Shown: one piece after another, positions 8,784 to 19,700 of the stretch | How the letters are laid out: the number at the start of each line of letters is the position of its first letter | How positions within the stretch are numbered: position 1 is the stretch's first letter | Source of the DNA: Mariniblastus sp. | Lineage (GTDB): Bacteria > Planctomycetota > Planctomycetia > Pirellulales > Pirellulaceae | Direction: 5' to 3' | Length of the DNA: 64,000 nucleotides | Assembly (NCBI GenBank): GCA_028823415.1 | Contig: JAPKBL010000003.1 | Coordinates: 1-64,000, forward strand | Program-made: the position numbers and the translations under genes | Notes under the pieces: generated by a model | Seen by the model: only the letters and a program-made list of their open reading frames with translations | Databases searched by the model: none | Told to the model about the DNA's origin: nothing

Positions 8784-10097
8784 ATGAAAACGCTAATTAA
8801 AAATGCCGTCGTTGTTTTACCCGAGGGCTCGGTTGAGACATCTGTGTTAATTGAAGGAACGAAGATTGCGGCGATTGATGCGGCTATTCAAACCACTGTG
8901 GACCGGACGGTCGATGCCCGTGGGAAGCACTTGATTCCCGGAGTTATTGACGATCAGGTTCATTTCCGTGAGCCTGGCTTGACCCATAAAGAAGATCTTG
9001 TCCATGCTTCCCGGGCCTGTGCCAAAGGTGGCGTGACAAGCTTTTTGGAAATGCCGAATACAGTGCCTAATACGGTAACGGTTGACGTGTTGCACGATAA
9101 GTTAAAATTGGCTCAGAGTCGTTCGCTTGTCAATTATGGTTTTTATATTGGGGCGACGACCGAAAATGTAGGCGAACTCCGACACGCTCGGCGAACTCCC
9201 GGAATCAAAATATTTATCGGATCGAGCACGGGGAATTTGCTCGTTGATGAGCAGGCTGCGTTGGAGACCATTTTTGCCGAAACAACCCTTCCCATTTGTG
9301 CTCACTGTGAGGATGAATCGACAGTCAGGCAAAACGCCGCTCGATACGCTGACTCAACGGACATTGCGGACCACTCCCGTGTTCGCGACCACCGAGCTGC
9401 ATTCATTGCAACCCAACGAGCGATCGACTTGGCCATTCGTCATCAGCATCCTTTTCATGTGCTGCATGTTTCCACTGCGGATGAGATTGATTTAATTGCA
9501 GCTGGTGGCGAGTTGATCACAGCAGAGGTTTGTCCGCATCATTTGTTTTTTAATGTCGACGATTACGCGTCTCTCGGGTCTCTGGTCAAGATGAACCCTT
9601 CCATTAAAACCAAGTCCGACAATGAGAAATTGTGGCAGGCGTTGCTCGACGGTGTGATCACGGTCATCGCGACCGATCACGCCCCGCATACGCTTGAGGA
9701 AAAGCAGAAGCCATACCCCGAATGCCCTTCTGGACTACCTGCGGTTGAAAATTCTTTGGCGCTTATGCTCAATCTGGTTCGCCAGGATAAATGCACGCTG
9801 GAACAGGTGGTGAAGTGGATGTCGAGTGAGCCAGCGAGGGTTTGGCAAATAGAAAACAAAGGAAGAATTGAAGTTGGCTATGATGCTGATTTGACATTGG
9901 TCGACCTGAGCCTGACTCAGACTGTCCTCAATGACGCGCAAGAAGCAAAATGTGGCTGGACTCCATGGCATGGCACTGAGCTGACTGGTTGGCCAGTTGC
10001 GACTTGGGTGATGGGGCATCAAGTTTTTCGTTTAGAAAATGGACAGTCGCAATTTGATTCAGCGGTCCTTGGAAAAGAAATCGAATATCGGCATTAA
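8784..10097 (+). CDS. pyrC: Dihydroorotase
   Basis: Zinc amidohydrolase interconverting N-carbamoyl-aspartate and dihydroorotate in pyrimidine synthesis. Family blocks run in order: [60 protein letters not shown], the metal Asp in ATDHAPHT, then the terminal beta-sandwich segment ([18 protein letters not shown]). Length (437 aa) fits class I. The usual H-x-H metal pair is Q-V-H here (residues 58-60); that form is known in some bacterial dihydroorotases, but other amidohydrolases (hydantoinase or allantoinase type) should be kept in mind. ATG 8784 has an AAGG ribosome site. It is divergent from the HerA-type gene, with 195 bases between starts, and no other pyr gene is nearby. Confidence 0.85.
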   Translation: MKTLIKNAVVVLPEGSVETSVLIEGTKIAAIDAAIQTTVDRTVDARGKHLIPGVIDDQVHFREPGLTHKEDLVHASRACAKGGVTSFLEMPNTVPNTVTVDVLHDKLKLAQSRSLVNYGFYIGATTENVGELRHARRTPGIKIFIGSSTGNLLVDEQAALETIFAETTLPICAHCEDESTVRQNAARYADSTDIADHSRVRDHRAAFIATQRAIDLAIRHQHPFHVLHVSTADEIDLIAAGGELITAEVCPHHLFFNVDDYASLGSLVKMNPSIKTKSDNEKLWQALLDGVITVIATDHAPHTLEEKQKPYPECPSGLPAVENSLALMLNLVRQDKCTLEQVVKWMSSEPARVWQIENKGRIEVGYDADLTLVDLSLTQTVLNDAQEAKCGWTPWHGTELTGWPVATWVMGHQVFRLENGQSQFDSAVLGKEIEYRH

Positions 10098-10137
10098 AGA
10101 ATCTCGATAGCCCGTGAGGTGGTGACGGCGGTCTCTT

Positions 10138-10169
10138 AAGTCGAACGCCAATCAAGTCGAACACCAGTC
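10138..10169. repeat. Imperfect 16-bp tandem duplication at a gene end
   Basis: Two adjacent 16-base units (10138-10153 and 10154-10169) share 14 of 16 positions, starting AAGTCGAAC. The copies straddle the stop codon of the leftward DUF4432 gene, so the second unit encodes its last residues and the first lies just after its stop. It looks like a local slippage duplication. Confidence 0.7.
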
Positions 10170-11291
10170 GCTGGTCGGCCCTTCGTGAATTTCAGTTGCT
10201 CCGGGTTGTAGCATTTCAATTTTCTCAAGGGTGGCTTGGATGGCGGTGGGTTCAGTTAGAAGCCCGATGTGCAGTGACATTGTGTAATCGTTGCCCGGCC
10301 CCAGATGGATCGTTCGGTCATGTTGTTTTTCGAAAGAATGCGGATTGGGAAAGTTTGTGGCCGGTTCAAGACCTGTCACATAGCCGTCCGATGTGCCTAC
10401 CGTATTTTTCCAAAGTGAGAAAAAAGGTAGCTGCGACACGTTGTGGCGAATGCTGACAGCTGTTGACTGTTGGGCGTTGCTAAGCATGACGAGGGATTCT
10501 TGATCGGTGTCTGCTGCGAGTTTCATGAAATAAACTTGCTCTGCATATTCTGGATCGGGGGCACCATATTGGTCCCATTGGTTCAGCCCGGCTGCGGCAT
10601 GGAGATTTCGAGGAACGAGTTTTTTTACCGGAGCAAAAAAGCGACTCCCTTTTTCCAAAACTGGGGAGCCAAAATTGTTGTGATATAGCATCTGGATCGT
10701 GTCGGTGCGGTCAGAGAGGTTGGTGACGCGATCCGCGATAGAGATTTCATTCGAATCAAGTCGCATGCTGATTGTTGTCTCTAGTTGTAGTCGACGGAAA
10801 TGGAATCGATTTTCGACGACGGTTCCGCGAACCGTGATTTGGCCTACTGCCTCATCAATTTCGACACTTAGCTTACTGGCCGGTAGGTTTGCGATTCGGC
10901 CATGAAGTGGCCAGATGAGTTGGCCTGTGGCGTCAAATTCGGGAGCCCCGTTACTGGCAAGCCCGCAGCGGGCCATCATTTCATCAAACCCATCAAGCCA
11001 TCCAAGTCCACTTGGTTCGTTTACATCAACCCACATTGGATGAATGGGGCCAGCGATCGGAGAATCCCAGCCGAACCGAACATCGCCTTGGTGGGCTTGC
11101 CAGATTCCCATTCCTCGCGTTGGGAGGATATCAATCGACTGGCTTCCGCAGCGAACCGTGAGCTTGTCAACTCCGCAGCTCTGTCCAATTCCCAGGCGTT
11201 GGAACTTCCATCCGAGGGAGTCGGAGCCTCCTGTGGTATTTAGTTGGGCAGCAAATGAGAGGGCGAGCAGGTCGGTGGTACTGGATTTCAT
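10152..11291 (-). CDS. DUF4432 / aldose 1-epimerase-like protein
   Basis: Galactose-mutarotase-fold protein of the DUF4432 family. Visible pieces are CGSQSIDILPTRGMGIWQA, FGWDSPIAGPIHP, WPLHGRIANLPASKL with a likely catalytic His, LYHNNFGSPVL, and TGLEPATNFPNPHS near the end. Length is 379 aa. Members are thought to bind or epimerise sugars or their derivatives, but most are untested. It starts 93 bases from, and divergent to, the phosphomannose isomerase-like cupin gene. That suggests a shared regulatory region and a role in the same sugar cluster. The ATG start is unambiguous, since the sequence upstream has no family-like extension. Confidence 0.8.
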   Translation of the reverse strand: MKSSTTDLLALSFAAQLNTTGGSDSLGWKFQRLGIGQSCGVDKLTVRCGSQSIDILPTRGMGIWQAHQGDVRFGWDSPIAGPIHPMWVDVNEPSGLGWLDGFDEMMARCGLASNGAPEFDATGQLIWPLHGRIANLPASKLSVEIDEAVGQITVRGTVVENRFHFRRLQLETTISMRLDSNEISIADRVTNLSDRTDTIQMLYHNNFGSPVLEKGSRFFAPVKKLVPRNLHAAAGLNQWDQYGAPDPEYAEQVYFMKLAADTDQESLVMLSNAQQSTAVSIRHNVSQLPFFSLWKNTVGTSDGYVTGLEPATNFPNPHSFEKQHDRTIHLGPGNDYTMSLHIGLLTEPTAIQATLEKIEMLQPGATEIHEGPTSDWCST

Positions 11292-11384
11292 GTTTTTTCA
11301 CTCTCGTGTTGATGAAAAAGTTACAAGCTGCTAGATGCTTGCAGAGCTTACGAAAACAGCTTAAAACTTTTACTTCGTTTATGC

Positions 11385-12659
11385 ATGTCCTTGTTTGAAA
11401 AAAAAGATATGGTTTCTTCGCAGTCCTTACCCGTAACCCAATCTGACAACGTGCGTCAAATTCTTGACCGAGCCATGGATGCGACCGGGGGGTTGTTGCG
11501 GTTGACTCCCACTTGGGTTCCAAGAAGTTTTTTGCATCCGGGAAAGCGGATCCGTTTGCACCCAGATGATTATTATGCCATGGGCGCCGAGCGGGGTGGG
11601 ATTGATGAACGCTGGTTTGGCAGTACCACTGAGTGTGCGAACGAAAACCGAGAATCGACGGAGGGGCTCAGTTTTTGTCGTTTTGAAGGGGAGGCATTTC
11701 TTCTTCGAGACGCTGTCGATGAGTGCGGAGCAGCTTTAATAGGAGCCCAGATGTGGGGCAAATATAAAAAGTGGCCTGTGTATTCGAAATTCTTCGACAA
11801 CATGGGCCCCATTCCGCACCACATGCATCAGAGCTTTGACGACGCGGCCCTGGTCGGGCAGGAAGGTAAACCGGAGAGTTATTATTTTCCGCCTCAGTAC
11901 AATAACTGCGACAACAATTTTCCTCACACATTCATGGGTTTAGAGCCGGGAACGACCAAAGCGGAACTTCGAAAATGTTTAGAGAACTGGAGCAAGGGCG
12001 AGAATGGCATTCTTGATTTATCGAAGGCCTATCGGTTGAAGCGCGGAACCGGCTGGTTGATTCCGCCGGGAGTCTTACATGCGCCCGGTTCGTTGTGCAC
12101 CTACGAGCCTCAATGGGGCAGCGACGTTTTTGGCATGTTTCAAAACATTGTTGAAGGGCGTTATGTTCCGTGGTCGCTATTGGTCAAAGACATGCCCGAA
12201 GAAAAACATCAGGATCTCGATTTTATTATTGGGCAACTGGATTGGGAAAAAAATGTAGACCCCAATTTTAAAGACAATAATTATTTGGAACCGATTGTTG
12301 CCGATCAGGGGCCCGGTTGGTGTGATCGCTGGATTGTTTATGGGACGGTCGACGGCGAGCAGTTGTTTACGGCCCGCGAGTTGACGGTGGAACCGGGTTG
12401 TAAGTGCGTCTTGAAAGATCCCGGTGCAAGTAGCTGGATTACGGTTCAAGGCAAAGGTCGCCTTGGTGCGCTTGATTTACAGACCCCGGTTATCATGCGT
12501 TATGGCCAACTTAGCGAGGATGAAGTGTTCATTACTCATCATGCGGCATCAGCGGGAGTAGAAGTTGAGAATAATGGTTCGGAGCCATTGGTAGGACTAC
12601 GGTATTTTGGTCCTAGCACATGGGATGAGTTACCGGCGGTTGGAGGTCATAAAGCGTGA
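11385..12659 (+). CDS. Phosphomannose isomerase-like cupin protein
   Basis: A 424-residue protein resembling class I mannose-6-phosphate isomerases. The metal-binding pattern is recognisable: PHHMHQ (His ligand), then GKPESYYF (the Glu of the family's HKPE motif), and GWLIPPGVLHAPG (second-cupin His). A C-terminal cupin-like domain follows (about 330-415; VEPGCKCVL, GKGRLGALD). It probably isomerises a free sugar or sugar derivative, but the substrate is unknown, and it lacks the full canonical N-terminal motif set. The start is uncertain: ATG 11385 or ATG 11409, neither with a good ribosome site. It is the first gene of a likely operon with the TIM-barrel gene (89 bases on) and the Gfo/Idh/MocA gene (145 bases after that). 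Confidence 0.7.
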   Translation: MSLFEKKDMVSSQSLPVTQSDNVRQILDRAMDATGGLLRLTPTWVPRSFLHPGKRIRLHPDDYYAMGAERGGIDERWFGSTTECANENRESTEGLSFCRFEGEAFLLRDAVDECGAALIGAQMWGKYKKWPVYSKFFDNMGPIPHHMHQSFDDAALVGQEGKPESYYFPPQYNNCDNNFPHTFMGLEPGTTKAELRKCLENWSKGENGILDLSKAYRLKRGTGWLIPPGVLHAPGSLCTYEPQWGSDVFGMFQNIVEGRYVPWSLLVKDMPEEKHQDLDFIIGQLDWEKNVDPNFKDNNYLEPIVADQGPGWCDRWIVYGTVDGEQLFTARELTVEPGCKCVLKDPGASSWITVQGKGRLGALDLQTPVIMRYGQLSEDEVFITHHAASAGVEVENNGSEPLVGLRYFGPSTWDELPAVGGHKA

Positions 12660-12748
12660 TCATTGGTCAGTGGATGACAAATGTTGAAACCTTTGTTGGC
12701 TATCAATCAATCACCTGATTTCGGTCAGATTAAATATTAAGGGAAGCG

Positions 12749-13771
12749 ATGAGCAAACAACCAAAACTTCATAATGCAATGTGGCCTGGGCTTGTGGGAA
12801 AAGGGACAGATGAGGGGCAAGAGCCACCCATCAGTCTTGAGCGAATGCTCGATTTAACCGTGGCTGCGGAGGTCGATGGACGTAAATTTGAAGGTGTTGA
12901 CTATTTTCTGTTTCTGCCGCACACCGATCCGGATGCGTCGGAAGACGAATTGCGTGTAATTGCTGACTTGATTCAAAGTAAGGGGTTAAACGTCGGCACG
13001 CTTGTAGCGCCGGTCTGGCCGGGCACCGTAGGCGACAGTGCAATGGGGGATGCCGAATCGACCGATAAGTTTTTGACAGCGGTTAAAAAAGCATGCCACA
13101 TTGCCAGTGTCTTCAATGATCATGGTGTTCGATCCTACGGTAGTATTCGAATTGATTCTGCTGAATTTGGAGTTGATAAATGGCGCGAAGATCCTGCGGC
13201 GAGCACATCGAAGATTGCTGCTACTTTCAAAGAGGCGGCCAAAATTGCGGCTGACCATGGCGAGCGGCTCGCTGCGGAAGGTGAGATTTGCTGGGCCGGG
13301 ATGCATTCTTGGAAAGATATGCTTGACCTTCTTGAAGAAGTTGGCATGCCCGAGACGTTGGGCTTTCAGGCGGATCTTGCACACACCTATCTTTATCTAA
13401 TGGGTTACAACGCTCCCGAGCATGCTTTGTTGCAGGACGGCTATTCGGATGAAGAATTTTGGGCTGCCTACAAAACAATGACGGATAAACTACGGCCGTG
13501 GACAATCGATTTTCACGTGGCTCAGAACGACGGCGATGTCCATGGTGCTGGTGACCACGATAAAACCGGTAAGCACTGCCCGGCCGACGATCCCAATGGG
13601 AAGCTCGATATTGTCGAGTGTTCCAAGTATTGGTTGCAAGATGCTGAAGCCCGAGGCATTCAGCATATCTGCTGGGATGGATGCATGTTCCCCAACGCGA
13701 TGCTAGAGTCGCCTGAGACTTGGAATACGATTCTTGCTTCGATGATTGCCGTTCAGGAAGCCCACGGGTAG
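12749..13771 (+). CDS. Sugar isomerase/epimerase, xylose isomerase-like TIM barrel
   Basis: A 340-residue AP endonuclease/xylose isomerase-type TIM barrel. Barrel strands end in conserved acidic and His residues: [12 protein letters not shown] (Glu), [12 protein letters not shown] (Asp and His), [11 protein letters not shown] (His), and a final [10 protein letters not shown]. These fit the divalent-metal site of sugar isomerases and epimerases of this superfamily. The substrate is unknown. An insert with Asp/His pairs ([14 protein letters not shown], about residues 270-283) is unlike the shorter standard members. The ribosome site GGGAAG precedes ATG 12749. It sits between the PMI-like cupin and the Gfo/Idh/MocA oxidoreductase, a combination common for keto-sugar or inositol-like metabolism. 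Confidence 0.8.
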   Translation: MSKQPKLHNAMWPGLVGKGTDEGQEPPISLERMLDLTVAAEVDGRKFEGVDYFLFLPHTDPDASEDELRVIADLIQSKGLNVGTLVAPVWPGTVGDSAMGDAESTDKFLTAVKKACHIASVFNDHGVRSYGSIRIDSAEFGVDKWREDPAASTSKIAATFKEAAKIAADHGERLAAEGEICWAGMHSWKDMLDLLEEVGMPETLGFQADLAHTYLYLMGYNAPEHALLQDGYSDEEFWAAYKTMTDKLRPWTIDFHVAQNDGDVHGAGDHDKTGKHCPADDPNGKLDIVECSKYWLQDAEARGIQHICWDGCMFPNAMLESPETWNTILASMIAVQEAHG

Positions 13772-13916
13772 AACAAATTTTCTCGCCTGAAGCCATTGCG
13801 GCTACCTTCACGTTTTCGGCGAAAACAAGTTTCGGTTGGTCGTTGGTTTTCCATCGCAATCACTGGCCTGATTAAAAAAGTGACAGACAAATTTTAACTT
13901 TTGAGGAATCGGAAAC

Positions 13917-15062
13917 ATGGCCAAAAAGCCACTGAATATTGGAATGATCGGTTACGGATTCATGGGAAAGGCCCATACCAATGCGTACGCGACGGTAGGG
14001 AATTTTTTCGAACTTGAGTATGAGCCCGTGTTGAAAGCCCTCTGTGCCCGCAATGCCGAAAAGGCTCAGGTGTTTGCTGATAATTGGGGTTATGAATCAG
14101 TGGAAACCGATTGGCGTGCATTGATCGCACGGGACGATATCGATGCTGTTGATATTTGTGTTCCTAATAATCTCCACAAAGAAATTTCAATTGCGGCTGC
14201 CGAAGCGGGGAAAATGATTCTTTGTGAAAAGCCAATTGCGATGGACGTCGCCGAGGGCGAAGCGATGTGTGAGGCGGTTGAAAAAGCGGGCGTTGAAAAT
14301 ATGGTCTGGTACAACTATCGCCGAGTCCCAGCGGTTACGTTCGCGAAAAATATTATCGACAGCGGAAACCTAGGGCGAATTTTTCACTATCGAGCTAATT
14401 TTCTGCAGGATTGGACGATCTCGGAAGATCTTCCACAAGGTGGCGAGGCCCTTTGGCGGTTGGATGCCGATGCGGCCGGTTCCGGAGTCACCGGTGACCT
14501 TTTAGCGCATTGCATTGATACTGCGATATGGCTCAACGGTGGAATCAAGGATGTTTCGGCGATGACCGAGACGTTTATTAAAGAGCGGGTCCATCAGGAT
14601 ACGGGACAGGTTCAAAAGGTAACCATCGACGACGCTTGTTCATTCCTTTGCCACTTTGATAATGGTTCTCTGGGCCTGTTTGAATCCACCCGCTACGCGC
14701 GGGGGCACAAAGCACTTTATACGTTCGAAATTAATGGTGAACATGCTTCGATTAAATGGGATCTTCACGATTTGCATCGGCTTGAATACTTTGACCATCG
14801 ACTCGAAGGTCCGATGCGTGGCTGGCGATCGATTCATGTATCCGACGGCGATCATCCTTATATGGGTAATTGGTGGGTGCCTGGCTTGAATATTGGCTAT
14901 GAGCACAGTTTCGTGCATCATGTTGCTGATTTTATCAAAGGGCTTGAATCTGGAGTTCCTGCAGGACCAACCTTTCGGGATGCCTTGGAAACACAAAAGA
15001 TCTGCGATGCTGTTTTGAAAAGCGGCGCATCTCGAAGCTGGCAAGACGTTCAGGGCTCGTAA
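13917..15062 (+). CDS. Gfo/Idh/MocA family oxidoreductase
   Basis: NAD(P)-dependent sugar or polyol dehydrogenase. The Rossmann motif [17 protein letters not shown] is at the N-terminus, [14 protein letters not shown] follows, and the family's catalytic lysine is in [13 protein letters not shown] (about residue 103). The C-terminal alpha/beta domain has [11 protein letters not shown], then [14 protein letters not shown] with the likely catalytic His. Length (381 aa) is normal. GAGGAATC gives a ribosome site for ATG 13917. It is the last enzyme of the 11385-15062 cluster and would oxidise or reduce the sugar that the preceding isomerase-type genes handle; the exact substrate is unknown. Confidence 0.88.
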   Translation: MAKKPLNIGMIGYGFMGKAHTNAYATVGNFFELEYEPVLKALCARNAEKAQVFADNWGYESVETDWRALIARDDIDAVDICVPNNLHKEISIAAAEAGKMILCEKPIAMDVAEGEAMCEAVEKAGVENMVWYNYRRVPAVTFAKNIIDSGNLGRIFHYRANFLQDWTISEDLPQGGEALWRLDADAAGSGVTGDLLAHCIDTAIWLNGGIKDVSAMTETFIKERVHQDTGQVQKVTIDDACSFLCHFDNGSLGLFESTRYARGHKALYTFEINGEHASIKWDLHDLHRLEYFDHRLEGPMRGWRSIHVSDGDHPYMGNWWVPGLNIGYEHSFVHHVADFIKGLESGVPAGPTFRDALETQKICDAVLKSGASRSWQDVQGS

Positions 15063-15134
15063 CTCCGGTCCCTTGGGCCAGCATTGTGGCCGACTAAATG
15101 GTGGCTCGTTGATTTTTTAGGTTGCTTGGTCACC

Positions 15135-15794
15135 ATGAATTCGTTTGCTCATGCTTTGCCTTATTTAGATGATCCCTATCTGGCTGTCGGCTGTTGTATT
15201 CCAGATTGGTTGTCGGCCTGTGATCGAAAGTGTCGGGCTCGCGAACGTCGCGCGTTGGCGTTTACTGAATCGAAAGATCCACTGGTTGCAAAGATTGCGA
15301 GTGGGGTTGTCCAGCATCACCGAGATGATTCGTGGTTTCATCAAACCGCAGTATTCAACCAAATGGTGGTTGAGTTTTCGGTGTCGCTCCGGGAGGTATT
15401 CGAGGACAATCAATCGTTGCGTCCAAGGTTTTTTGGGCACGTCGTGATTGAATTGTTCCTGGATGCTTTATTGGACGAAAAATTTCCCGGTGAATTAGAA
15501 AGGTTCTACGACCAGATCAACTTGGTAGACGAAACTTGCGTCGAGAACGCCGTCAACTTATTTGCGAATCGACCTACCGAGAAGTTAGTGGCGGGGATTG
15601 AGCGGTTTCGACAGGATCGCTACTTGTTCGATTACCGGACCGATCGCGGAGTCGCGTTTCGCATTGGCGGTGTTTTTAAGCGGCTTAAGCTGGAGCCGTT
15701 TGACGAGCGGATTTTGGATTGGATGCCAGCGGCTCGCCAGCAGGTTATCAAAAATGCACCGGCTCTCTTAGTCGGTTTGAATTGCTCCCTCTAA
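15135..15794 (+). CDS. Hypothetical protein with ACP phosphodiesterase-like features
   Basis: A 219-residue soluble, mainly helical protein. MNSFAHALPYLDDPYLAVG at the start and a later VQHHRDDSWFHQTAVF resemble the N-terminal MNFLAH and HR..D..F pattern of the AcpH/DUF479 acyl-carrier-protein phosphodiesterase group. GHVVIELFLDALL fits the helix carrying an Asp in that group. I regard this as a distant likeness, not an assignment. The frame is open from 15084, but ATG 15135 gives the family-like N-terminus. It follows the Gfo/Idh gene by 72 bases on the same strand; co-transcription is possible. Confidence 0.6.
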   Translation: MNSFAHALPYLDDPYLAVGCCIPDWLSACDRKCRARERRALAFTESKDPLVAKIASGVVQHHRDDSWFHQTAVFNQMVVEFSVSLREVFEDNQSLRPRFFGHVVIELFLDALLDEKFPGELERFYDQINLVDETCVENAVNLFANRPTEKLVAGIERFRQDRYLFDYRTDRGVAFRIGGVFKRLKLEPFDERILDWMPAARQQVIKNAPALLVGLNCSL

Positions 15795-16103
15795 CGAGCT
15801 TGAATCAGAGTGGGCGGTGTCGTTGTCTATTTTGGGCTATGGGCTTTGTCTTTGTTTTCCGTTAGCTGTCTTTGATCGGGAGGGTTGCTTCCAGTGGAAG
15901 TGGGCCAAACGCTTGTGGGGTTACGTAGCTGAAAGGAGTGCTTCCTAGGTTGCTGGCGTTGCAAAATCGTTATAACCCGTACTTATTTGGGCATCACTGT
16001 CGGTAAGTGATGAGAATTGAAACGACGCGTGTAAGTTGAAAACTACACTTCAATGCCGATTTTTCAAATTGAAGCAGGGTCGAGAAATACGAAAGAGGAA
16101 AAG
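15795..16103. other. Intergenic, 309 bases
   Basis: Separates two rightward genes. It has T-rich and G-rich tracts but no clear stem with a T run, no RNA gene and no credible open frame. It presumably holds the promoter of the PilZ-like gene. Confidence 0.4.
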
Positions 16104-16562
16104 ATGGGGTTGTTTTCTACACGAACGAAAAAAGGGATGACGGATGCAATTCCGTACATGCGCCGAATTCTCGACTTAACAACACCTACCCTCTTGCGTG
16201 CTAACGAGAGTCGGCAAGAGAATCGGTATGTGCGTGGTCTTCCGGTTGCTCTATGCCCGTGGATTGATGGCAAGCCAGCTCCCTCTGTTCTTGCATTGGG
16301 GTTTACGAAAGATCTTAGCGATGGTGGTTTGTCAGTCCTCACGACCACGGAGTTGCATTCGAGCGAAGTCGTTTATTCGATCCTGGTCGACACCGATGTG
16401 ACGTCGGAACTATGGTATTTTCATGCGTCAATTTTGCGTCGTAACACCGCTTTTGGGTTTCTTGAGTATGGGATGAAGACGAACGGTTTTCTTAATGAGA
16501 ATTACCGATTTGAATTGGCGGATCTTGATGCGTTACTAACGACCCCGCCGTCAAGTAACTAG
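16104..16562 (+). CDS. PilZ-like domain protein
   Basis: A 152-residue protein that looks like a small PilZ-type domain. An Arg-rich stretch (ESRQENRYVRGLPV) is followed at the usual distance by TKDLSDGGLSVLT, matching the RxxxR and D/NxSxxG elements that bind cyclic di-GMP. The rest alternates beta-type hydrophobic residues. A frame opens at 16053, but ATG 16104 has a GAGGA site six bases upstream and is the better start. It stands alone, between a hypothetical gene and the large cytochrome-type gene. The c-di-GMP link is inference from motif likeness; the first Arg pair is not a perfect match. Confidence 0.6.
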   Translation: MGLFSTRTKKGMTDAIPYMRRILDLTTPTLLRANESRQENRYVRGLPVALCPWIDGKPAPSVLALGFTKDLSDGGLSVLTTTELHSSEVVYSILVDTDVTSELWYFHASILRRNTAFGFLEYGMKTNGFLNENYRFELADLDALLTTPPSSN

Positions 16563-16748
16563 AGTTGCCTTTCTAGGGCGTTGTCTCGCGATGTTCTCGA
16601 TAGTGTCATTCCGGGGGAGTTCTTTTTCGGGTGCTAATGTTCTTGTTGCACCGCAAAAACTGCATTTCGTGATTCCATATTAATGAGAATGAGTTACACT
16701 GGTTGGGATCAAGCAACACGCGACAAGTCCCGAGCGATTTGGTGGAAC

Positions 16749-19700
16749 ATGAATTCTTGTAAGTTAGAAGTTGGGAGTGGTTGTAGACTGTTCTGCCTGA
16801 TTTCTTTTGTTCTGATCGAGCTGGTTTGGCCTCAGTCGCTATTGGCTTTGCAAGATGCCGAAGTTGATTTTAATCGGGATGTGAAACCGATACTCTCAGA
16901 TCGTTGCTTCCTTTGCCATGGTCCTGATGAAGAGGCCCGTGAGTCTGATCTTCGCTTAGATACTGAGTCCGGGATCGCAGGAGTGATCGTTGCCGGCCAG
17001 CCTGAAATGAGCGATCTAATTGCGCGTGTCATCTCCAAAGATGATGACCACATGCCTCCGGTCGAATCGAATTTATCTTTGAGTCCACAGGAAGTGAAGA
17101 CGCTTGAGTTGTGGGTTGCCCAGGGAGCGAAGTGGGAACAGCACTGGTCTTTTGTACCACCCAAAAAAATACAATTACCCCCGGCAAAAGGAGTTTGGGG
17201 TGCCAGTGCGATCGACCAATTCATTCTAAGTCGTCTCCAACAAGAGGAACTTAATCCAGCGTTGCCCGCATCAAAGAGTGTTTTGCTTCGCCGGATAACC
17301 TTTGATCTTACGGGGCTGCCCCCGACGATTGAGGAGTTAAGAGCTTTCGAGGCAGATGCCTCTGCCGATGCTTATGAAACTGTCGTCGATCGTTTGCTGG
17401 CTTCCCCGCGTTATGGCGAACGGATGACCTCGGATTGGCTCGATGTCGCCCGCTACAGCGATACCTATGGTTATCAAGTAGATCGCGATCGATTTGTGTG
17501 GCCATGGCGGGATTGGGTGATTCGGTCGTTCAACCAAAATATGTCTTATGATCAATTTCTTACCGAACAGGTTGCAGGTGATCTTTTACCGGAAGCAACC
17601 GATGATCAGATTTTAGCTACGACCTTTAATCGGCTCCATCCACAGAAAGTAGAGGGCGGTAGCGTTGAAGAGGAGTTTCGCGTGGAGTACGTCGCCGATC
17701 GAACTCATACATTTGCGATGGCGTTTCTCGGGCTGACGCTCGAATGTGCTCGTTGCCACGATCACAAATACGATCCGCTTTCCCAGAAGGAATATTATCA
17801 ATTTTTTTCTTATTTCAACAACATCGATGAATCAGGGCTTTATTCGTATTTCACCAACTCGATACCCACGCCCACATTGCGACTGTTGAAACCGGATCAA
17901 AAGAAAAAATTGGCTGCTTTGAAAGCGAGCGTGGTAGAGATTGAGCGAAATCGGCCAGATAGCCCACGCCATTGGAAAGACAGCAAAGCTATCGAGAAAG
18001 TGCTCGCACTGGAGGGTGCAGTGCCAGTTGAGGTGGTTGATTTCAATGCGGTTGGCGGAGGGAATCAGAAGGCAACGGACTCTCGGGGAAACCCCGCCGT
18101 TAAACTTTCGGGTGATGATGCGATTGGGTTGAAGACTGGCAATTTCACTAGGTACCAGCCATTTTCGGTGAGCTTGTCGATGAACACGCCGGATAAAAAA
18201 GAGCGAGCGGTTATTTTTCATCGATCGCGAGCTTGGACTGACGCGGCGAGCCGAGGCTATCAGTTGTTAATCGAAGATGGAAAGCTGAGTGCTTCGCTCA
18301 TTCATTTCTGGCCGGGCAATGCGATCCGGGTCAAAACGAAACAAGACATACCTCTCAATCAGTGGATTGACGTCGCGGTTGTTTATGATGGAAGTGTCGA
18401 CGCGTCTGGGTTGTCGATTTTCGTCGATGGACAGGCGATGGAACTCGAGATTGTAAAAAATAAGCTCACCAAAAATATAACGGGAGGCGGTGGTAATAAC
18501 ATTGCGATTGGGGAGCGGTTTCGCGATCGTGGATTTACCAACGGGCTGGTTTCGTCATTCAAAGTATATGACCGGCAGCTTTCGAGTTTGGAAGTTGCCT
18601 TGGCCCATAACCCTGAGTTAATCAAGCAGAGTTTTTTAACACAAGAGGCAAGTGGAGAGTTTCCCGAGTCGCAGTTGCGAATGCTCACTGAGCATCTGGA
18701 GTTAAACGATTTGGAAGCTTTTGCTGCGTATCGTGCGAAATTAAAAGTCGCCCGGCAGCAATTGTGTGGTGCTCTTGATGGGGCCACTGAAATTATGGTG
18801 ATGCGAGAATTGGAACAGCCACGGGAGACGTTTGTTCTGGGACGCGGTTTGTATTCCAGTCGGGGAGAAAAAGTTTCGGCGGCAACGCCTTCGGTATTTC
18901 CAGCGATGGACGATACATTGCCACGCAATCGACTGGGTCTTGCTCGCTGGTTGACAGATCCGAGTCATCCACTGACCTCGCGCGTGGCAGTTAATCACTT
19001 CTGGCAACTAGTTTTCGGCGAAGGGATCGTGCGCACTCCTGAAGATTTTGGGAGTCAGGGGGCACTGCCAACGCACCCCGAACTACTGGATTGGCTCGCC
19101 TTGGATTTTGTCGAAAACGGATGGGATGTAAAGCGACTGATGAAGCAACTGGTGATGTCGTCGGTTTATCGGCAATCCAGCCAGGTATCGGATGAACTGT
19201 TGAAGCGTGATCCCGAGAATGAGCTTCTCGCCCGCGCCCCCTCGTATCGTTTGACCGCAGAGATGTTGCGCGATAATGTTTTAGCTACCAGCGGTTTAAT
19301 GGTTGAAAAAATAGGAGGCTCGCCGGTCAGGCCCTACGAGTTAGCCGCTTCCTTCAAACCAGTTAAACCAGACGGCGGAGACGGGCTTTACCGTCGTTCG
19401 TTATACACTTATTGGAAACGGACCGGTCCTGGTCCTGTGATGATGGTTTTGGATGCATCGAAGCGGGATGTTTGTCAGGTAAAACGGGAACGAACCTCGT
19501 CACCACTTCAGGCGCTTGCGATGTTAAATGGTCCGCAATTTGTTGAAGCGGCCCGCGGTTTGAGCCATAGGCTGATCGCACAAAATGAAGGTCAAGATGC
19601 TGGCAATTTGATTGACCAAATGTTTTTGACATTGACCACGCGACTACCCTCCGCGAAGGAGCGTTCGGTTATCGAAGATCTTTATCGGTCCCAATTGGAA

